Below, one piece after another: positions 1 to 11,804 of a stretch of 64,000 bases of DNA. Source of the DNA: Piezodorus guildinii. Taxonomy: Eukaryota; Arthropoda; Insecta; Hemiptera; Pentatomidae. How positions within the stretch are numbered: position 1 is the first letter of the stretch; each line of letters starts with the position of its first letter. Below the pieces are notes generated by a model that saw nothing but the letters and a program-made list of their open reading frames with translations, was not told the origin of the DNA and made no database searches. The DNA lies in assembly GCA_023052935.1 (NCBI GenBank), contig CM041297.1:7038327-7102326 (forward strand), in the 5' to 3' direction. The position numbers were made by a program, and so were the translations under genes.

Positions 1-415
1 CCAATATGGGATTAAACCTCACAGATTTATGGCTCTGAAAAAAAGACTCATATACAAAATCTGTAATCATTTCAATAAAAAAATTTAAAGATTCATAATG
101 ACAGCTCCTTGATACGTAAATAAACAAACTGTATATACGGATTTATAACAATCAACAGTTGACCATCACATACGGACTATTCATGTTTCCTTTGTTAACT
201 GCACGGACATGACAATAGAGTTATATACGATGCGCCAATAGCTGGAATGCCTGTTAGAAGAAGGCTGAAGAGAAGTTGGATAAGAGACCTCCTCTACCTG
301 AATTAAAGGCTAGGAAGGGTGCTGCTGGCACTTTACTTCCCTATGCCTGTCATGTCTGCTGCATACATTTTATATAGAACATTTGCTTATTGTCAGATAG
401 GTGCGAATAGAAAAA
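1..415 (+). mobile_element. Jockey-C LINE, 3' end fragment cut by window start
   Basis: This is the decayed 3' end of a Jockey-type ORF2 plus its 3' UTR. Near the left edge a broken frame resembles the WTYGxQxWG block that follows the RT domain. Around 255-290 the frame reads PVRRRLKRSWIRDLL, the arginine-rich end of Jockey-type ORF2. The same sequence recurs at 33850-34575 and in pieces at 17040, 45785 and 47110, which is why I treat it as one family. No intact frame remains. Confidence 0.6.
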
Positions 416-559
416 TATTAATTAAAATAAAAAACACAATATAAATACTTTATTAAGGAATTCGATTCATTTTGCGCTGTTTGAGAGCTTTCGTTCATGC
501 AAAAAGCAATTCAGTAAATTAGAAACAAGTTTGTTGCTGCCATGGCTAGTATTAGAAAG

Positions 560-800
560 TAGGTATTACCGTTTAAGACAGTTCGAATTCGTATGTCGAC
601 AGTTGGAATACGGAGAAGAAATATATATATGTATTTGTTTTTGGAGTAATCCCCATACAAAAGGAGTTGGTCAGTACAGTTCATACGCTATAAATACAAA
701 AATAAAAAACAACTGGATATTATTTACAGGCATTTTGAATATACAATAAACAAATAAAGCGTATTTTTTTAAATCAAATACAAAAATGAAAAAAAAAAAA
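560..800 (-). mobile_element. LINE 3' UTR-like remnant
   Basis: The stretch around 640-690 (ATCCCCATACAAAAGGAG and neighbours) matches the 3' end of the minus-strand LINE at 22.6 kb and more loosely the LINE end at 27.45 kb. It is followed by A-rich DNA. No coding sequence is recognisable, so this is only the tail of such an element or a chance survivor of it. Confidence 0.35.
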
Positions 801-1197
801 ACACACATACAAAACAAAAAAAAGAACAATTTAGGAATTTAAAGTTATCCTTAGTGAAAATATACATTTTTCAAATTTATAATGTTGTGTAAATTATTCT
901 AAACAATGCTAATCAATATTACAAGTAAAAGAAAAAACAAATAAACACAGTAATCTCACTTCACATTTTAATAAAAATTTAATGAGGCATTAACCGGAAA
1001 ATCTATATCGTGAACTTTATTCATTTATTATAAATGATCTAATTTATAAACTACCCACTGTATAGTAAAAAAATGTCATTTAGTTTCTGCACATTATCAA
1101 TTGTGAGTAGATTTCCTAAAATTTAATTATTGTTCACATTAATATATTTATATATATATAGTGCTTCCTAAGGTCTTTATACATTGGGCATTCTATG

Positions 1198-1262
<65 letters not shown>
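1198..1262. repeat. (AT)n microsatellite
   Basis: About 32 uninterrupted AT units. The flanks show no element ends. Confidence 0.95.
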
Positions 1263-1265
<3 letters not shown>

Positions 1266-2118
1266 TAGTACTCATATAATGATTCTAATTCAGAAGGTCT
1301 AGTGGCCACCTTCTATTCAGAAGTCTAGAAGGATATTTGGGAGTAGAAGTGGAAGCAAGGATTAGAATCAGTGGGTTAGAAGGGATCGGGAATTGTTCAT
1401 TAAAGGAGTGATAACTGGTTCTTGCCAAATCAGGAAGATATGAAACGCTGGAATCACGATGAACTTTGGATTGAAGGATTGGACACGAGAAGAAATCGAT
1501 GTTTTAGTAGAGATTAGCCTTATGTTAGTTCAGTAAAAGGTTTGAGTGTTCGTCGAGTAATTGCTGATCTATCCATAAAACGTTAATTTTAAATATTCAA
1601 CAATATTTTTAAAAAAAAGGTATAGTTTTGCTCTAATAAAACAGAACGGTCTGCCCTAAATGTATTTCAAAAGTCTAAATTGGATCATTGAGGACTAAAC
1701 CTGTAATTAGATAATTAAGGAGAGTTTCCAATTTAGCAAATTCAATTTGAGGCTAATTCAGATTTCATTTTATCCTTCGAGGCAATTACAATGGCTGCCC
1801 AACAATTCAAAACCTACTTAAGCCACCCATTTGTGCAGCATTAATACAAAAAACAATTCATAAATATTATCCTATAATTATCATATTTAAAAAATACATA
1901 CTTTTGGTTCCTACCATGACACAACAAATCTGTACGTATAATATATTTTTTGATAGTTCATAAATACCTTTAATGTGAAACAGATAATTCAAATAAATGT
2001 TGAATTTGTACGAAAGAAGACTGAAAGTAATTTATATTCAGGATGTACAGTCGACTGTAGAAACTATTATAGGTGGAATAATCAGGAGTCAGTCATTTTT
2101 TTGAAATTTTTTAATTTT

Positions 2119-2158
2119 GCCAACGTTTTCGCTCAAGCTTGTGAGCCATCATCAGGGC
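2119..2158 (-). ncRNA. Hammerhead-ribozyme-like motif (PLE end)
   Basis: On the minus strand this reads a short stem I (GCC/GGC), the core CTGATGA, a GGCTC/GAGC hairpin for stem II, then GAAAAC GTT, ending GGC. This is the order of a minimal type I hammerhead with a very short stem III. One extra base separates CTGATGA from stem II, and the GAAAC block carries changes (GAAAAC). The surrounding DNA (2040-2180) matches the region at 46.66-46.85 kb that carries two related motifs. Terminal repeats of Penelope-like elements are known to carry such ribozymes. Activity is unproven. Confidence 0.55.
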
Positions 2159-2184
2159 TCAGTTCTAGTGTGTTGTAACACTAG

Positions 2185-2440
2185 GTAAGCTCATTTTGAT
2201 GAAAAAGGTTTTGTAATGTCTCGGGAGTATAGTTGCCCTAAATATGAAATTTCAGTTTCATAGGACTTTTCGTTTACGCCTGGGAGTTACCACACACCCA
2301 CCCACACACACACACCTTTTTGCGGGACTTGGTTATTTGGACTTAAGGAACCCAAAACTTGTATTTCCGTTGAAAACTGGAATTCGCTAATTTTCACGAT
2401 CTCAATACTTTACCTTACTATATATAGTAAGTGAAAGTAA
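2185..2440 (+). repeat. Family R interspersed repeat, partial copy
   Basis: Shares the blocks TTGATGAAAAAGGTTTTGTAA, ATGAAATTTCAGTTTCATAG and GCGGGACTTGGTTATTTGGA and the closing ACTATATATAGTAAGTGAAA with copies at 38.1-39.0, 41.9-42.3, 54.8-56.1 and 61.1-63.0 kb. The terminal part is present here; the distal half is missing. No transposase or RT is recognisable in the family. Confidence 0.7.
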
Positions 2441-2990
2441 CAAAACCCAAAACCTATCAATGCGGATAATTAATAATTACCACCGCTACACAAAAATATC
2501 GTCTATGCTACAAGACTTTCAGCTTCCCACGGTTAAACAATTCGTCCATTCTCAAACTTATTCTTATTTCAGTAAATTTCCAGCCTCCGAAAACCCATTA
2601 ATACAAGAAATAGGTAATTATAATAAATCTTCTCTGAAACGCTACACTCTTGAATGAACATATTATGTCTTGCTAAATTAAGATATTTTCAATCATTTTT
2701 TCGTTTTTATATGTAGGTTTTTTGTCTATTTTTTTCAAGAACTGCACTATAGTTTCAGTTTCAATATATTACATTTAAGTCATTTAGGCTAATGAATTAA
2801 AATTATAAAAAAAAATCCTTGGTGATTGTAAGTATGTCTCATCCGAAATCATTTGTAAATATCTTTTAATTTTGTCAATTTGTAAATAAAGTTTTTTTTT
2901 CTTTCTTTTTCTATTTCATACCTAGATCAGTGATGACATAAAGATTAATATAATTTATAATCTGTTGTAATTTTGGCTAGATTGGTCTCA

Positions 2991-3946
2991 CAGTCCGGTA
3001 TCTCGGCTTTTTACTAGACAAAAGACTGACGTGGAACCCACATACAAGACTAAAAAGAAAAGAACTCAACCGCAGATTCGGCCAGTTATACAGACTACTA
3101 AACAGAAAATCTCATCTTACAGTTGACAACAAATTACTAATATACAAGACAGTACTGAAACCTATATGGACCTACGGACTTGAACTGTGGGGGACAGCTA
3201 AACATTCTAACATTAAACGCATCCAATCCTTCCAATCCAAAGTCCTCCGAACAATAGTTAATGCTCCTTATTACGTTACCAACTGTACCCTACACCATGA
3301 CCTTAATATTCCGTTTGTTTTAGACCTGGTACCATCCAAATTTTCCAAATTTCATCAGAACCTTAGTCATCATCCTAACCCTCTAGCACAATCCCTATCC
3401 AGCACCACCCATCCCTACAATCCTCCTCGAAGATTGAAACGGCAGTGGCCACGAGACCTATTGTAAACATTTAAACTGGAGTTCTGACAATGGTCAGATC
3501 CTCCACTCATGTACGGTATGTTTGTGGCTACAGCGCCCTAACTCAGCCTCCACTGGCTCAGACCAGTGATGCGGCTGAGATAGAGGTGCTGGGATCTCTT
3601 GGATTCCGCTTTTTCCTCCACAAGTGGAGGGAAAAGCGCTTGCTGGGGTCCCTTTAGCAATTGTATATATTGTAGATAGTTATGATTGTGTGTAAGATGT
3701 TTATTTATTTGCCAACTTTTTATTTATCTCAATAATAGGTTTATGTTTCGATTTGTTTTGTTTTTTATTTATTATTATTATTTTATTGTATATATTTGAA
3801 TTTATGTTATATTTTATGAAATTTGACCATTATTATTATTTTCTGTATATATAGTATGAATGTGGTCTCTTATCAATATTATTATTGTTCATTTTGTAAC
3901 AAATTGTAATATATCTCAATAAAAAAAAAAAAAAAAAAAAAAAAAA
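2991..3946 (+). mobile_element. Jockey-A LINE, 5'-truncated copy with TSD
   Basis: Closely matches the 3' end of the full-length element at 56.55-61.06 kb, ending in AATAAA plus a poly(A) run. It is flanked by the 12-bp direct repeat AGATTGGTCTCA (2979-2990 and 3947-3958), the signature of target-primed reverse transcription with 5' truncation. Its 3' UTR contains a roughly 130-bp segment (about 3502-3650) that the full-length copy lacks but the minus-strand fragment at 21.3 kb keeps. Confidence 0.93.
2993..3466 (+). pseudogene. Jockey-A ORF2, C-terminal 157 codons
   Basis: An uninterrupted frame without a start codon runs from the truncation point to TAA. It starts at YLGFLLDKRLTWNPHTR, passes through PIWTYGLELWGTAK and ends RRLKRQWPRDLL, matching the last 157 residues of the ORF2 at 58131-60776. 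Absence of stops suggests a recent insertion. It cannot encode an active RT because the palm domain is missing. Confidence 0.92.
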
Positions 3947-4589
3947 AGATTGGTCTCAAAATATACGTTGTTGGTTTCCGACCTCCGGCCCAGATCTATC
4001 GCAGTTTGACTTAAGATGTTGGTAACTAGACTGGACTTGGTCGTATTAATCCTCACTAAGATGGCAGAGATCTATTGCAGACAGTAAACCATCTCTTAGT
4101 ATTGAGGCATTGGGTTAGTTATTACAGCACTGGATGTCCCCTTCATGGCGTTCTTTGTATTATCTACAGATATTTCAATGGTAAACCTTGCTCCTGATAT
4201 AGGATTTAATTGGCGATAAAATTGGTGTCTGAAATTAGTGCCATAGAACTGTATGGCTATTATTATTTCGAGCTCTGTCGCTAGTATCAAATGTATTTTT
4301 ATTTTTATATAATTCATTCAGTAGTGACACATAGCAATATTGCTATAAAAATATTATAAATACTTATAACAAATAAATTAAAAAGTTTAATTCAAATTAA
4401 TTGACGTTATAAATTGTATGTTGACTTAATTTATTTATTTTTGCGATTTTATTGTATTCTTGAAACTAGGAAAAAAATCCCAAAACGCATACTTTATTAA
4501 TTATTAAAATTATTAACAGAACAAGACATGATCAGAAATGAAAAGTGCTCAATTATTTAAAATAGTTTATTTATGTTAAGAAACGGTTT

Positions 4590-4890
4590 AATGCATATAG
4601 CACTAGTCTATTGTCCGGATCCCGAGTTTGATCCCGGCTGGGACATGATAATCATTTATTCTGGTATTTTAATCATATGGGGACTTTAAATGAATCTATT
4701 TAATCACTCTAAGGGCAAACTCAGTCTCTATGAAGTAGGTAACCTAAAAGGTTGGGGGAAACATGGCAGAGCGTGATTTTAGGCTAATCACCATCTTGGA
4801 CGACGACTGGCTTTGAAAACGTACCAATCTAATAACGTACATTATATGGACTGAGCCCAATAACCTTCAATGGTTAAAGAAGTACAACAT
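4590..4890 (+). mobile_element. SINE2 (tRNA-derived), degenerate copy
   Basis: A tRNA-like head ends in the B-box-like GAGTTTGATCCC near 4625. The body shares GAGCGTGATT, ACGTACC and TGGACTGAGCCCAA blocks with 30825-31015 and, in reverse, with 31975-32225 and 56290-56400. Plus orientation; tail near AAGAAGTACAAC. Confidence 0.6.
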
Positions 4891-5400
4891 TATTTACAAG
4901 TAAATGAAATAATTAAGTTATAATTAAATGGTTTAATAGTTCATAACATTTGTGAATAAAAAAAGTGGGAGAGAGCACCGTAGCTGAGCTCTTTAAGCCG
5001 CTTGAAAAATACAGCGTTTTTTCCGGCAAGCGATGAACGAATTGGGTGAACATGAAATAATTACGAGCTTAGTTGCTGAGGGAGGGGTTTGAACTCTGGA
5101 ATTAAAACTCCGCCCTCAGTCCCCGGTCAGAGAAAACCCAGTACAGCCTGAATAGTGGGGTGAGGGAGAACAATGAAAAAAATATAATGTATGTATAAAA
5201 ACAATATGCATTGATAATCTGTATATCATTCCGACTCAGGAATCTCAGGAATAAGTAAAAATTTGTTTGTTAAATCAAGAATAATATGCCTGAATTATGC
5301 ATTTAATAATGTTGTTTGCTATTTATTTATTTATATTGAGCTATAGCAACGTCATGACCTCAAATAGATCTAATAGTTTCATTGCATTGTACAATAATAA
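4891..5400. other. Unassigned; possible tRNA-like scrap
   Basis: AT-rich DNA with one more GC-rich patch (4975-5165) that contains a B-box-like GGGTTTGAACTC. It does not match SINE1 or SINE2 well. No frame of note. Confidence 0.3.
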
Positions 5401-5404
5401 AATC

Positions 5405-5592
5405 TCAATGTCCGTCCGTTAGACTCGCAAAGCCCTCGGAGCCTTTGTGCCTTCCGGTTACTGTATCACCAGCGCCGTCTATAGTAATTTCTCCTGCTAA
5501 TACCTGTACCGCCTCATGAGACACTGTTCTGTACGCTCTGATGACCGGGAGTAGAGCTTTTCGCTGGATCGTAGCAAACCTACTTTTTTACT
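5405..5592 (-). pseudogene. R1-like LINE ORF2 fragment
   Basis: The minus strand is open for about 55 codons and reads FATIQRKALLPVIRAYRTVS followed by HEAVQVLAGEITIDG. The QRxxLxxxxRAYRTVSxxAxxVxAG pattern is characteristic of the region after the RT domain in R1-clade non-LTR retrotransposons. The rest of the element is not recognisable on either side. The R1-like fragment at 43.8 kb is a different part of such an ORF. Confidence 0.75.
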
Positions 5593-6330
5593 AAGGCTAT
5601 TAAGAGTCAAGCCCACCCTACTTCTTAAGTAGTCCAAGTGAGGTGTTAAGTATGCCAAGGTAGGTAACAGCCTCACTCGGACGTATCAGTCAGGAGAAGG
5701 TTCTTATAGAAAAACAGAAAAAGTAGAAGAGTTAATATAGTAGTTAGGTTTTCTTCAATTTTCTAAAATAATAATCATCTATATACATAAGTTTCTTTTA
5801 ATATTTACAACTGTATTGACAAAAAAAAATACATCAAGTAAATGTGATCATTGATATATGGGCATGATATATGTCATGTCAAATAAAATGGACATATGTT
5901 AAACTCATACATTTCTCTCAGGTAAATAGACTTTTATGTAACATTATTATTTGTTTTAATATTAAATGTTAATTCGTATAAAGGCAATTAATATTTGTAA
6001 TAATAATAATTTTTGAAGAAAGAAAAATATGTATAGAGTTTTAGGATCAGGACATTGTAGTGAATAAAAAAAAAAAAAAATGAATGTTTTTCCATAATGA
6101 ATAATTTTGGGTGAATGAAATTTGAATGAATGTCCCGGTTTTCTGAAACGAGTAGAGAGGGCAGTTTGGTCAGGTTTATTTGTTGTTGTTTTTTTAAATT
6201 GAAGTGCAGCTATATTTGTGTTAGAATACTCTCCTTTTTAAATATTGTTCAGATGTTCCAAAAAAACAGCTTGAAAGCTCTCAGGTCATCTCTCAGGTTT
6301 CTTCCAAAGAAACCTGAGAACAACAAATAC

Positions 6331-6337
<7 letters not shown>

Positions 6338-6376
<39 letters not shown>
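6338..6376. repeat. (AT)n microsatellite
   Basis: Roughly nineteen AT units with related AT-rich edges. Confidence 0.95.
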
Positions 6377-6378
<2 letters not shown>

Positions 6379-6754
6379 ATATATATATAAACAATAGTAG
6401 AAGTAATTATTGTATTCGATTGAATCAATTAGACAATATCACTTGCAATGAGGAGAGAGCTTTGAGGTGATGAGCTTAATCCGAGGCGGTGTGGATATCG
6501 ATTGATCCCCTGCCCCCCGCGGGTTAGGGTTGTCAAGTCACCATCTCACACCTCGGCCTAATCTCTGCTTTCCTTTGATCCAATTCTACAGGAGAAAAGG
6601 GACGATTAAGCATTCATCGAAAATATTATCATCAAAAATTAAAAGACTGATTTATCCGAACATAGTTTTTGTATTATTTGAAAATAATAAATCAAAACAT
6701 TGAAGCAACTGGGACCCCAAAAATGCATTCCTCAAACACCAAAAGAAATAAATC

Positions 6755-6875
6755 AGGTACTCGTTAAAGATCCCTATCCTAATACCTTGATAGGCAAAAT
6801 TTAGGACTCCCACTGTAGCATCGTCCGATTAGCCACAGCCATATAAAGTGGCGTTAAATAAATAAACATACAAAG
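6755..6875 (+). mobile_element. SINE1, 3' part
   Basis: Carries the SINE1 3' block (ACTCGTTAAAGATCCCTATC ... AGCATCGTCCGATTAGCCAC ... GGCGTTAAATAAATAAACA). The tRNA-like head is absent. Confidence 0.85.
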
Positions 6876-7029
6876 TTATTCGAGGGTAACTACCCATAAA
6901 ATTCTGAATTTATATTATTTCTGGATGTTTGTTTAAAAACTTGATAGGACGTTTTTATAAACTTTTACTACTGCTTCTATTAATTTTACGTTCAGTACAA
7001 AATGTGATTGTATAAATATATATATATAT

Positions 7030-9600
7030 AATAATAATAATAATAAATTCTTTATTTATTCTGGGACAAGTCCCTTCAGAATAATGTTACAGACAAATCA
7101 AATTGGAACTTCAGTATCTTAGAGTAATAAAAAAAAAATAAAATAAACAAAAAACAACAGAAATAACAAAGAAAATGAATAATAGTAATAAATTAACTGG
7201 TAGCTTCTAATAATAATAATTTAAAAAAAATAAATAAATAAAACAAACTAGACAAAAAATAAAATATTTACATATTCATATATACAGGGCTAATTAAAAT
7301 AAATTTACAATGCTTGTGAAAATTGTAACATAAAATACATAAATGTTTGAATACAATGCATAATAAGATATAGTAAATAACTGTTTTTCTCTGCTCTATT
7401 TGCTGATTTTTATTGAACTTTGCTGATTAATTGGGGTTATTTGAGAATTGGATCGACAAAAAGTGTTTGAACAAACGGGATTTGAAGGCCGGAAGAGTAT
7501 TGGAGTGACGGATATGAGAAGGAATAGAATTCCATAAGGACGAGGATCGGATTAGGAAAGATCTGTCGAAAGCTGCGGTTCGATGAGGCGTTACATACAG
7601 GTCCGAAGGTCGCGAACGAGTGTTGCAGGTGTGGACGGAGGATTTAAATGAAAATATATCTGAGATGTAAGATGGACGTTGAGATCGGAGAACTTGGTAA
7701 AGGAAGGATGCCAGGAGGTATTTAGAGCGGTAGGAAGGATAAAGCCACTTTAACTCATCGTAGAATCGGGTTACAGAGGTGTCCCTGGATATCCCAAAGA
7801 TGAAACGTATAAGGCAGTTGAATAATCTCTTTAGTTTAGCTTCAAGATCTCCAGAGACACCCGCATACACCGCACAACAGTAGTCAAAGTGGGGGAATAT
7901 TAATGAGCAAACCAAGAGCCTACGGGTTTCAAATGGAAGAAGGTGACGGTGGTAATTAAGGAGTTTCAGAATGGAAATTGTGCGTCGGGAAATTTCGGAA
8001 ACATGGATTTTCCAGGAAAGAGATTGATCGACAGTTACTCCAAGGTTTTTGACGGTTTGGTGGAACTTTATTGGTTGATTATTTAAAAATAGAGTTGGGA
8101 TTAGGGAAAGGGTTTTAAGGAGTGGATTGGAACCTATTACTATCGCTTTAGTTTTCTCAGCATTTAACTTTAGCTTGTTGTCAGCTGCCCAACAACTAAT
8201 TCTGTTTAAATCTTCCTGAAGCTTTTCTGTTGCTAGTAATAGGTCCGACGGAGGAAAGGATAAATAAATTTGGAGGTCATCCGCATACATATGGAATTGT
8301 GAGTGATGGATATAGAAGGGAAGGTCGTTTACGTAGATAGCAAAGAGGGTAGGAGATAGTGATGATCCCTGGGGAACACCACATGACAATGGCAAAGGTC
8401 TAGAAGGAGGTTGGCCTGGAACTACCACATACTGTGAGCGATCGGAAAGGAAAGACTTGAACCAGTGCAGAGCGCTATTGGATAAAGGAAGGTTTCGTAG
8501 TTTGGTGAGGAGGATTGTATGGTCTACTGTGTCAAATGCCTTGGTAAAATCTAGCAAGACTAGAATGGTAAGTTTTTGGTGTTCTATTGCATATTGTAGG
8601 TCGTGAGTTATTTTTAGGAGAGCGGATTGCGTTGAGTGACCAGGTCGGAAGCCGGATTGGAGAGGATTGATAAGGGAACGTTCTTCCAGGAAATTCGATA
8701 ATTGCTTTTGTACAATACGTTCTAGTGGTTTGGAAAGGTTAGAAAGAATGGAAATAGGGCGAAAGTCAGAAGGTGTTGTAGGATTTGGGATCTTATTAAG
8801 TGGTCTAACTAAAGCGGTTTTCCAAGAAGCAGGGAATATAGAGTTTTGCAAGGAAAAATTGTAAATATGATACAAAACTGGTATAAGGGCTGGAAGACAG
8901 GATTTTATAAGTTTAACTGGAATGTTGTCAGGTCCGTAATCGTTTGTGTGGGATTTAAGGATGGCTGTTAATAATTCGTCATAGGAAATATGGGTGAAGA
9001 AGAAACTTTCAGGATTAAAACTGTGGTATTCAATATCGGTAGTGGATGATGGGTCAGGAGATAAGGATACGAAATGCTTGTTGAGATCATCTGGTGGGAC
9101 AGGAATGGAATAGCAATTATTGGATTCTGGAAGAGATAATTTTCGGAGGATTTTCCATTTGGATTTAGGATCTGGAGCATTGGACAAGGCACTGTGGATA
9201 TAGAGGGATTTCGCACGTCGCACTGCGTCCTGGGTTCTGTTCCGAAGTTGCTTAAAACTATCGTAGTCATCTGGAAAGCGAGTGCGGCGGAATTTACGTC
9301 TAGCTGCTTCTCTTCTTTTCATCAGATCCTTTAGTTCAGGGGTCAGCCAAGGAGCAGTGGGACGGCAGAAGGTTCGGGTTTGAAGAGGAGCATGGGTGTC
9401 AAGTATGGTTTTTAAGTTTGAGGTGAGAGTGGATATCATTGGGTTGATTGAATTGTGGGAGTATATAGTATCCCAATGGAGTTTTTCGAGATCAGTTTGA
9501 AGGGATTCGTAGGAAAGGAGGTCCAAACTACGATAGGTGATTACTTTAGGAGTGAAGGATTTTATAGGTAGATTGTATGAAATCTCTATGAGATATACAT
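7030..9600 (-). mobile_element. 5'-truncated LINE (CR1/Jockey group) with intact RT frame
   Basis: The element reads right to left: truncation near 9590-9600, the coding region, a 3' UTR of about 400 bp, then an end at about 7030 reading GGGACTTGTCCCAGAATAAA (minus strand) into ATT repeats. A related end closes the plus-strand fragment at 39069-39880. The endonuclease domain is missing because the copy begins in the linker just before RT. I could not resolve a TSD because both flanks are AT repeats. Confidence 0.88.
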
Positions 9601-9604
9601 ACAT
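7427..9604 (-). CDS. Reverse transcriptase, non-LTR (endonuclease lost)
   Basis: A 725-codon frame without stops. It begins in the linker after the lost endonuclease. RT blocks follow in order: SDFRPISILSNLSKPLERI, SGFRPGHSTQSALL, motif A VLLDFTKAFDTVDH, motif B CGVPQGSSLSPTLFAIYVND, motif C YADD at residues about 440-443, then the thumb and a C-terminal region ending in FKHFLSIQFSNNPN. All catalytic aspartates are present. The apparent first methionine is probably flank sequence. The RT resembles the CR1/Jockey assemblage, with clade not decided. Intactness implies a young insertion, but the copy cannot mobilise itself without endonuclease and promoter. Confidence 0.9.
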   Translation of the reverse strand: MYVYLIEISYNLPIKSFTPKVITYRSLDLLSYESLQTDLEKLHWDTIYSHNSINPMISTLTSNLKTILDTHAPLQTRTFCRPTAPWLTPELKDLMKRREAARRKFRRTRFPDDYDSFKQLRNRTQDAVRRAKSLYIHSALSNAPDPKSKWKILRKLSLPESNNCYSIPVPPDDLNKHFVSLSPDPSSTTDIEYHSFNPESFFFTHISYDELLTAILKSHTNDYGPDNIPVKLIKSCLPALIPVLYHIYNFSLQNSIFPASWKTALVRPLNKIPNPTTPSDFRPISILSNLSKPLERIVQKQLSNFLEERSLINPLQSGFRPGHSTQSALLKITHDLQYAIEHQKLTILVLLDFTKAFDTVDHTILLTKLRNLPLSNSALHWFKSFLSDRSQYVVVPGQPPSRPLPLSCGVPQGSSLSPTLFAIYVNDLPFYIHHSQFHMYADDLQIYLSFPPSDLLLATEKLQEDLNRISCWAADNKLKLNAEKTKAIVIGSNPLLKTLSLIPTLFLNNQPIKFHQTVKNLGVTVDQSLSWKIHVSEISRRTISILKLLNYHRHLLPFETRRLLVCSLIFPHFDYCCAVYAGVSGDLEAKLKRLFNCLIRFIFGISRDTSVTRFYDELKWLYPSYRSKYLLASFLYQVLRSQRPSYISDIFSFKSSVHTCNTRSRPSDLYVTPHRTAAFDRSFLIRSSSLWNSIPSHIRHSNTLPAFKSRLFKHFLSIQFSNNPN

Positions 9605-10465
9605 ATATTAAGAGAAATAAGTAGCATTACTTGGGGCGCCCTTTGTTTTTTTTTCACACCACAGATGAGATTTTTACTTCGTAAAAAGTTTAGAGCAAAC
9701 ATAAATATGTATATATTGAAATGAAGATAATTGAACCGGTGTGTTTTTGATGTAGTGAGAGCCCTGTTGCTGACAGATCTGAAGATATTTTTTAAAATGT
9801 TAATTAATCAAAAAGGAGGGATCCAATTTGAGGAGAGGAGATGGTTAGGACCAGGAATTGCAATTAGGCCTGGCTAATTGTGGTTATGATTGAGTCCCCA
9901 GGATTCTAGTCTTCGTCGATATTAAATATCCTTCAACATCTTGTTTTATGCCTGCTCCTTCGGAAGGACGTGGTATCGGTGGCGGAGCCCTGGTGAGCTA
10001 ATGGAGATCCTGTGTGTAGCGTGCGGAGAGGTCAATATGGAGCAGCTTTAACGCTCTCACGAGGCCTGGGTCTCCTACATAAATCTTCTACACTACGCTT
10101 TTTCTCGTACATCGGTTGAAAAAAATACAGAAATATTAAAAACTTAAATATACTAATAATATATAGCAATTTTCATTAAATGTTTTACACGAAGACAGTA
10201 CAATCTGGTGCGAGCATCACTCACACCTTTTTTACTTAATCTCGTAGTTAAAATTAACTAAAAAAAAAACTTGTAAATTTTAACTATACTGAACATAATA
10301 GAAATGCTAGAGGACAAAATTAAACCACACCCATACCTATGTAAAATTTTTAAAATCATAGTACTAATAATATTTACTGACATAAAAACGAACAGGATTC
10401 GGAATTTCCTTTTTTTATAATAGTGTTTTTTCCACACTGGTGGGAGGTACCTTTAAAAAATCCTA
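9605..10465. other. Unassigned region, one GC-richer patch
   Basis: 9830-10090 is richer in G than its surroundings and resembles untranslated LINE sequence in texture, but no motif identifies it. The remainder is plain AT-rich DNA. Confidence 0.3.
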
Positions 10466-10545
10466 GCTATATCTGACGGGTTCTAATTCGCAATGCTGGG
10501 GTATAGAAGGCTGTTATGCTAGCCAATACAACACAGGTGACCCAA
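10465..10545 (-). mobile_element. SINE1 head fragment
   Basis: The minus strand carries GGCTAGCATAACAGCCTTCT followed by a degraded B-box region (GAATTAGAACCCGTC), matching the tRNA-like head of SINE1. The body is missing. Confidence 0.6.
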
Positions 10546-11024
10546 AAGTTGCTTAATTTAAGTTTACAGATCATAATAAGCCGTTATCAATCTACTTTTT
10601 AATTTATTTATTTTATTTTTTAAATAATATTCACTTTTACTCTAAATCGAAAATCCAATCAATCACTCACTGCTTACTATCTCATCAAATATTATTGTAT
10701 CATCAAAATTTTCAAGAAAAAATTTGAATCGATCGGTTGATCGGAAGAAACATAGAGTATTAAAAGACAACACTAGACCTTACATTCCGATTATATTTCC
10801 ACCATATCTGTCTGATTCATCTCGAACAGGTTTCCATCAGTTTTTTTATGGATTGTATGGATTCCATACAAAAGTATATATAATAAGGTTAAATGTTTTG
10901 AACAAATGTTTTTGGATTTCATAAAGTTATTTTACGAAATAACCTTCCCTATTAAAACGGATATTTCAAATGAAACGATCCAATATCTTTCCGTTGACCT
11001 TTTATGCTCAAGTTTGAGGTTTTA

Positions 11025-11130
11025 AAACACGGCAGATGGCCCTAGGGTTTTTTTAATAGGCGTAAAAAATCTTGAGTTATGTCGTCCTTTAGAGGATGCA
11101 TATGAAGGTAGCCCCGGGTCTGAGCGAATC
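11025..11130 (+). mobile_element. SINE1 middle fragment
   Basis: Matches the post-B-box part of SINE1 (TAGGGTTTTTTTAATAGGCG, AAAAAATC, GTCGTCCTTTAGAGGA), strongly diverged and truncated at both ends. Confidence 0.55.
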
Positions 11131-11804
11131 TAATTAATAACAATAATAGTTCCATTTCCACGATCTTAATAAAACTATATTAAAGCTAAGGTTTATTGAA
11201 GTTAACTATATCAAAGATTTTTTCCGGTGGTCCAACAGGCCATGTACGTCCTTGGTTGTGTGACATAATATGCTTAGAGGATATACTCGTCTTTCTTGAT
11301 GACATTTTATAGGTTAGGTTTATCACTGCCTACGCTTTTTCTTGTGAGTGGTCACAAGTTGGCTGACGGATATCTCACACTCGGGGAAGAGGCTGTCAGT
11401 GGATCCCCTTTAGATTAATTATATGCTTGATTATATCCGTGGTTCGAATGAGGGCTAGCAGCACAGCCACTGTCTCCCCCGGTAATTAGTACCTTAGAAA
11501 TAACTGCGTTTCTAAATCGCATTTTTAAAAAGAACTTGAGCTCTCATTAGATAAAATCAAATGGAATATTGAAATACAACAAAATCATGAGAACACAAAT
11601 ATGTCAAAATATAAATTTATTTAAAAAAAAAGTCATTTAGTAACTTATCAACGTCTTAATTTTGTCTCCATAATTTGTTTTCTGTTCGGTTTTACTCTGA
11701 TTTTCATTCTTTAATCAATTTATGAATGAATCTCAGTGCGCCATTACCAATGTACTGAGTGAGATAGAATATGATCTTACTGAATACGGAAAATCTATAG
11801 TTAA

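Noticed and set aside
1198..1262. Origin or regulatory AT element
   Set aside because: Plain AT microsatellite; similar runs occur at six other places.
4600..4660. Functional tRNA gene
   Set aside because: Only a B-box-like segment, no cloverleaf, and the sequence belongs to a SINE family.
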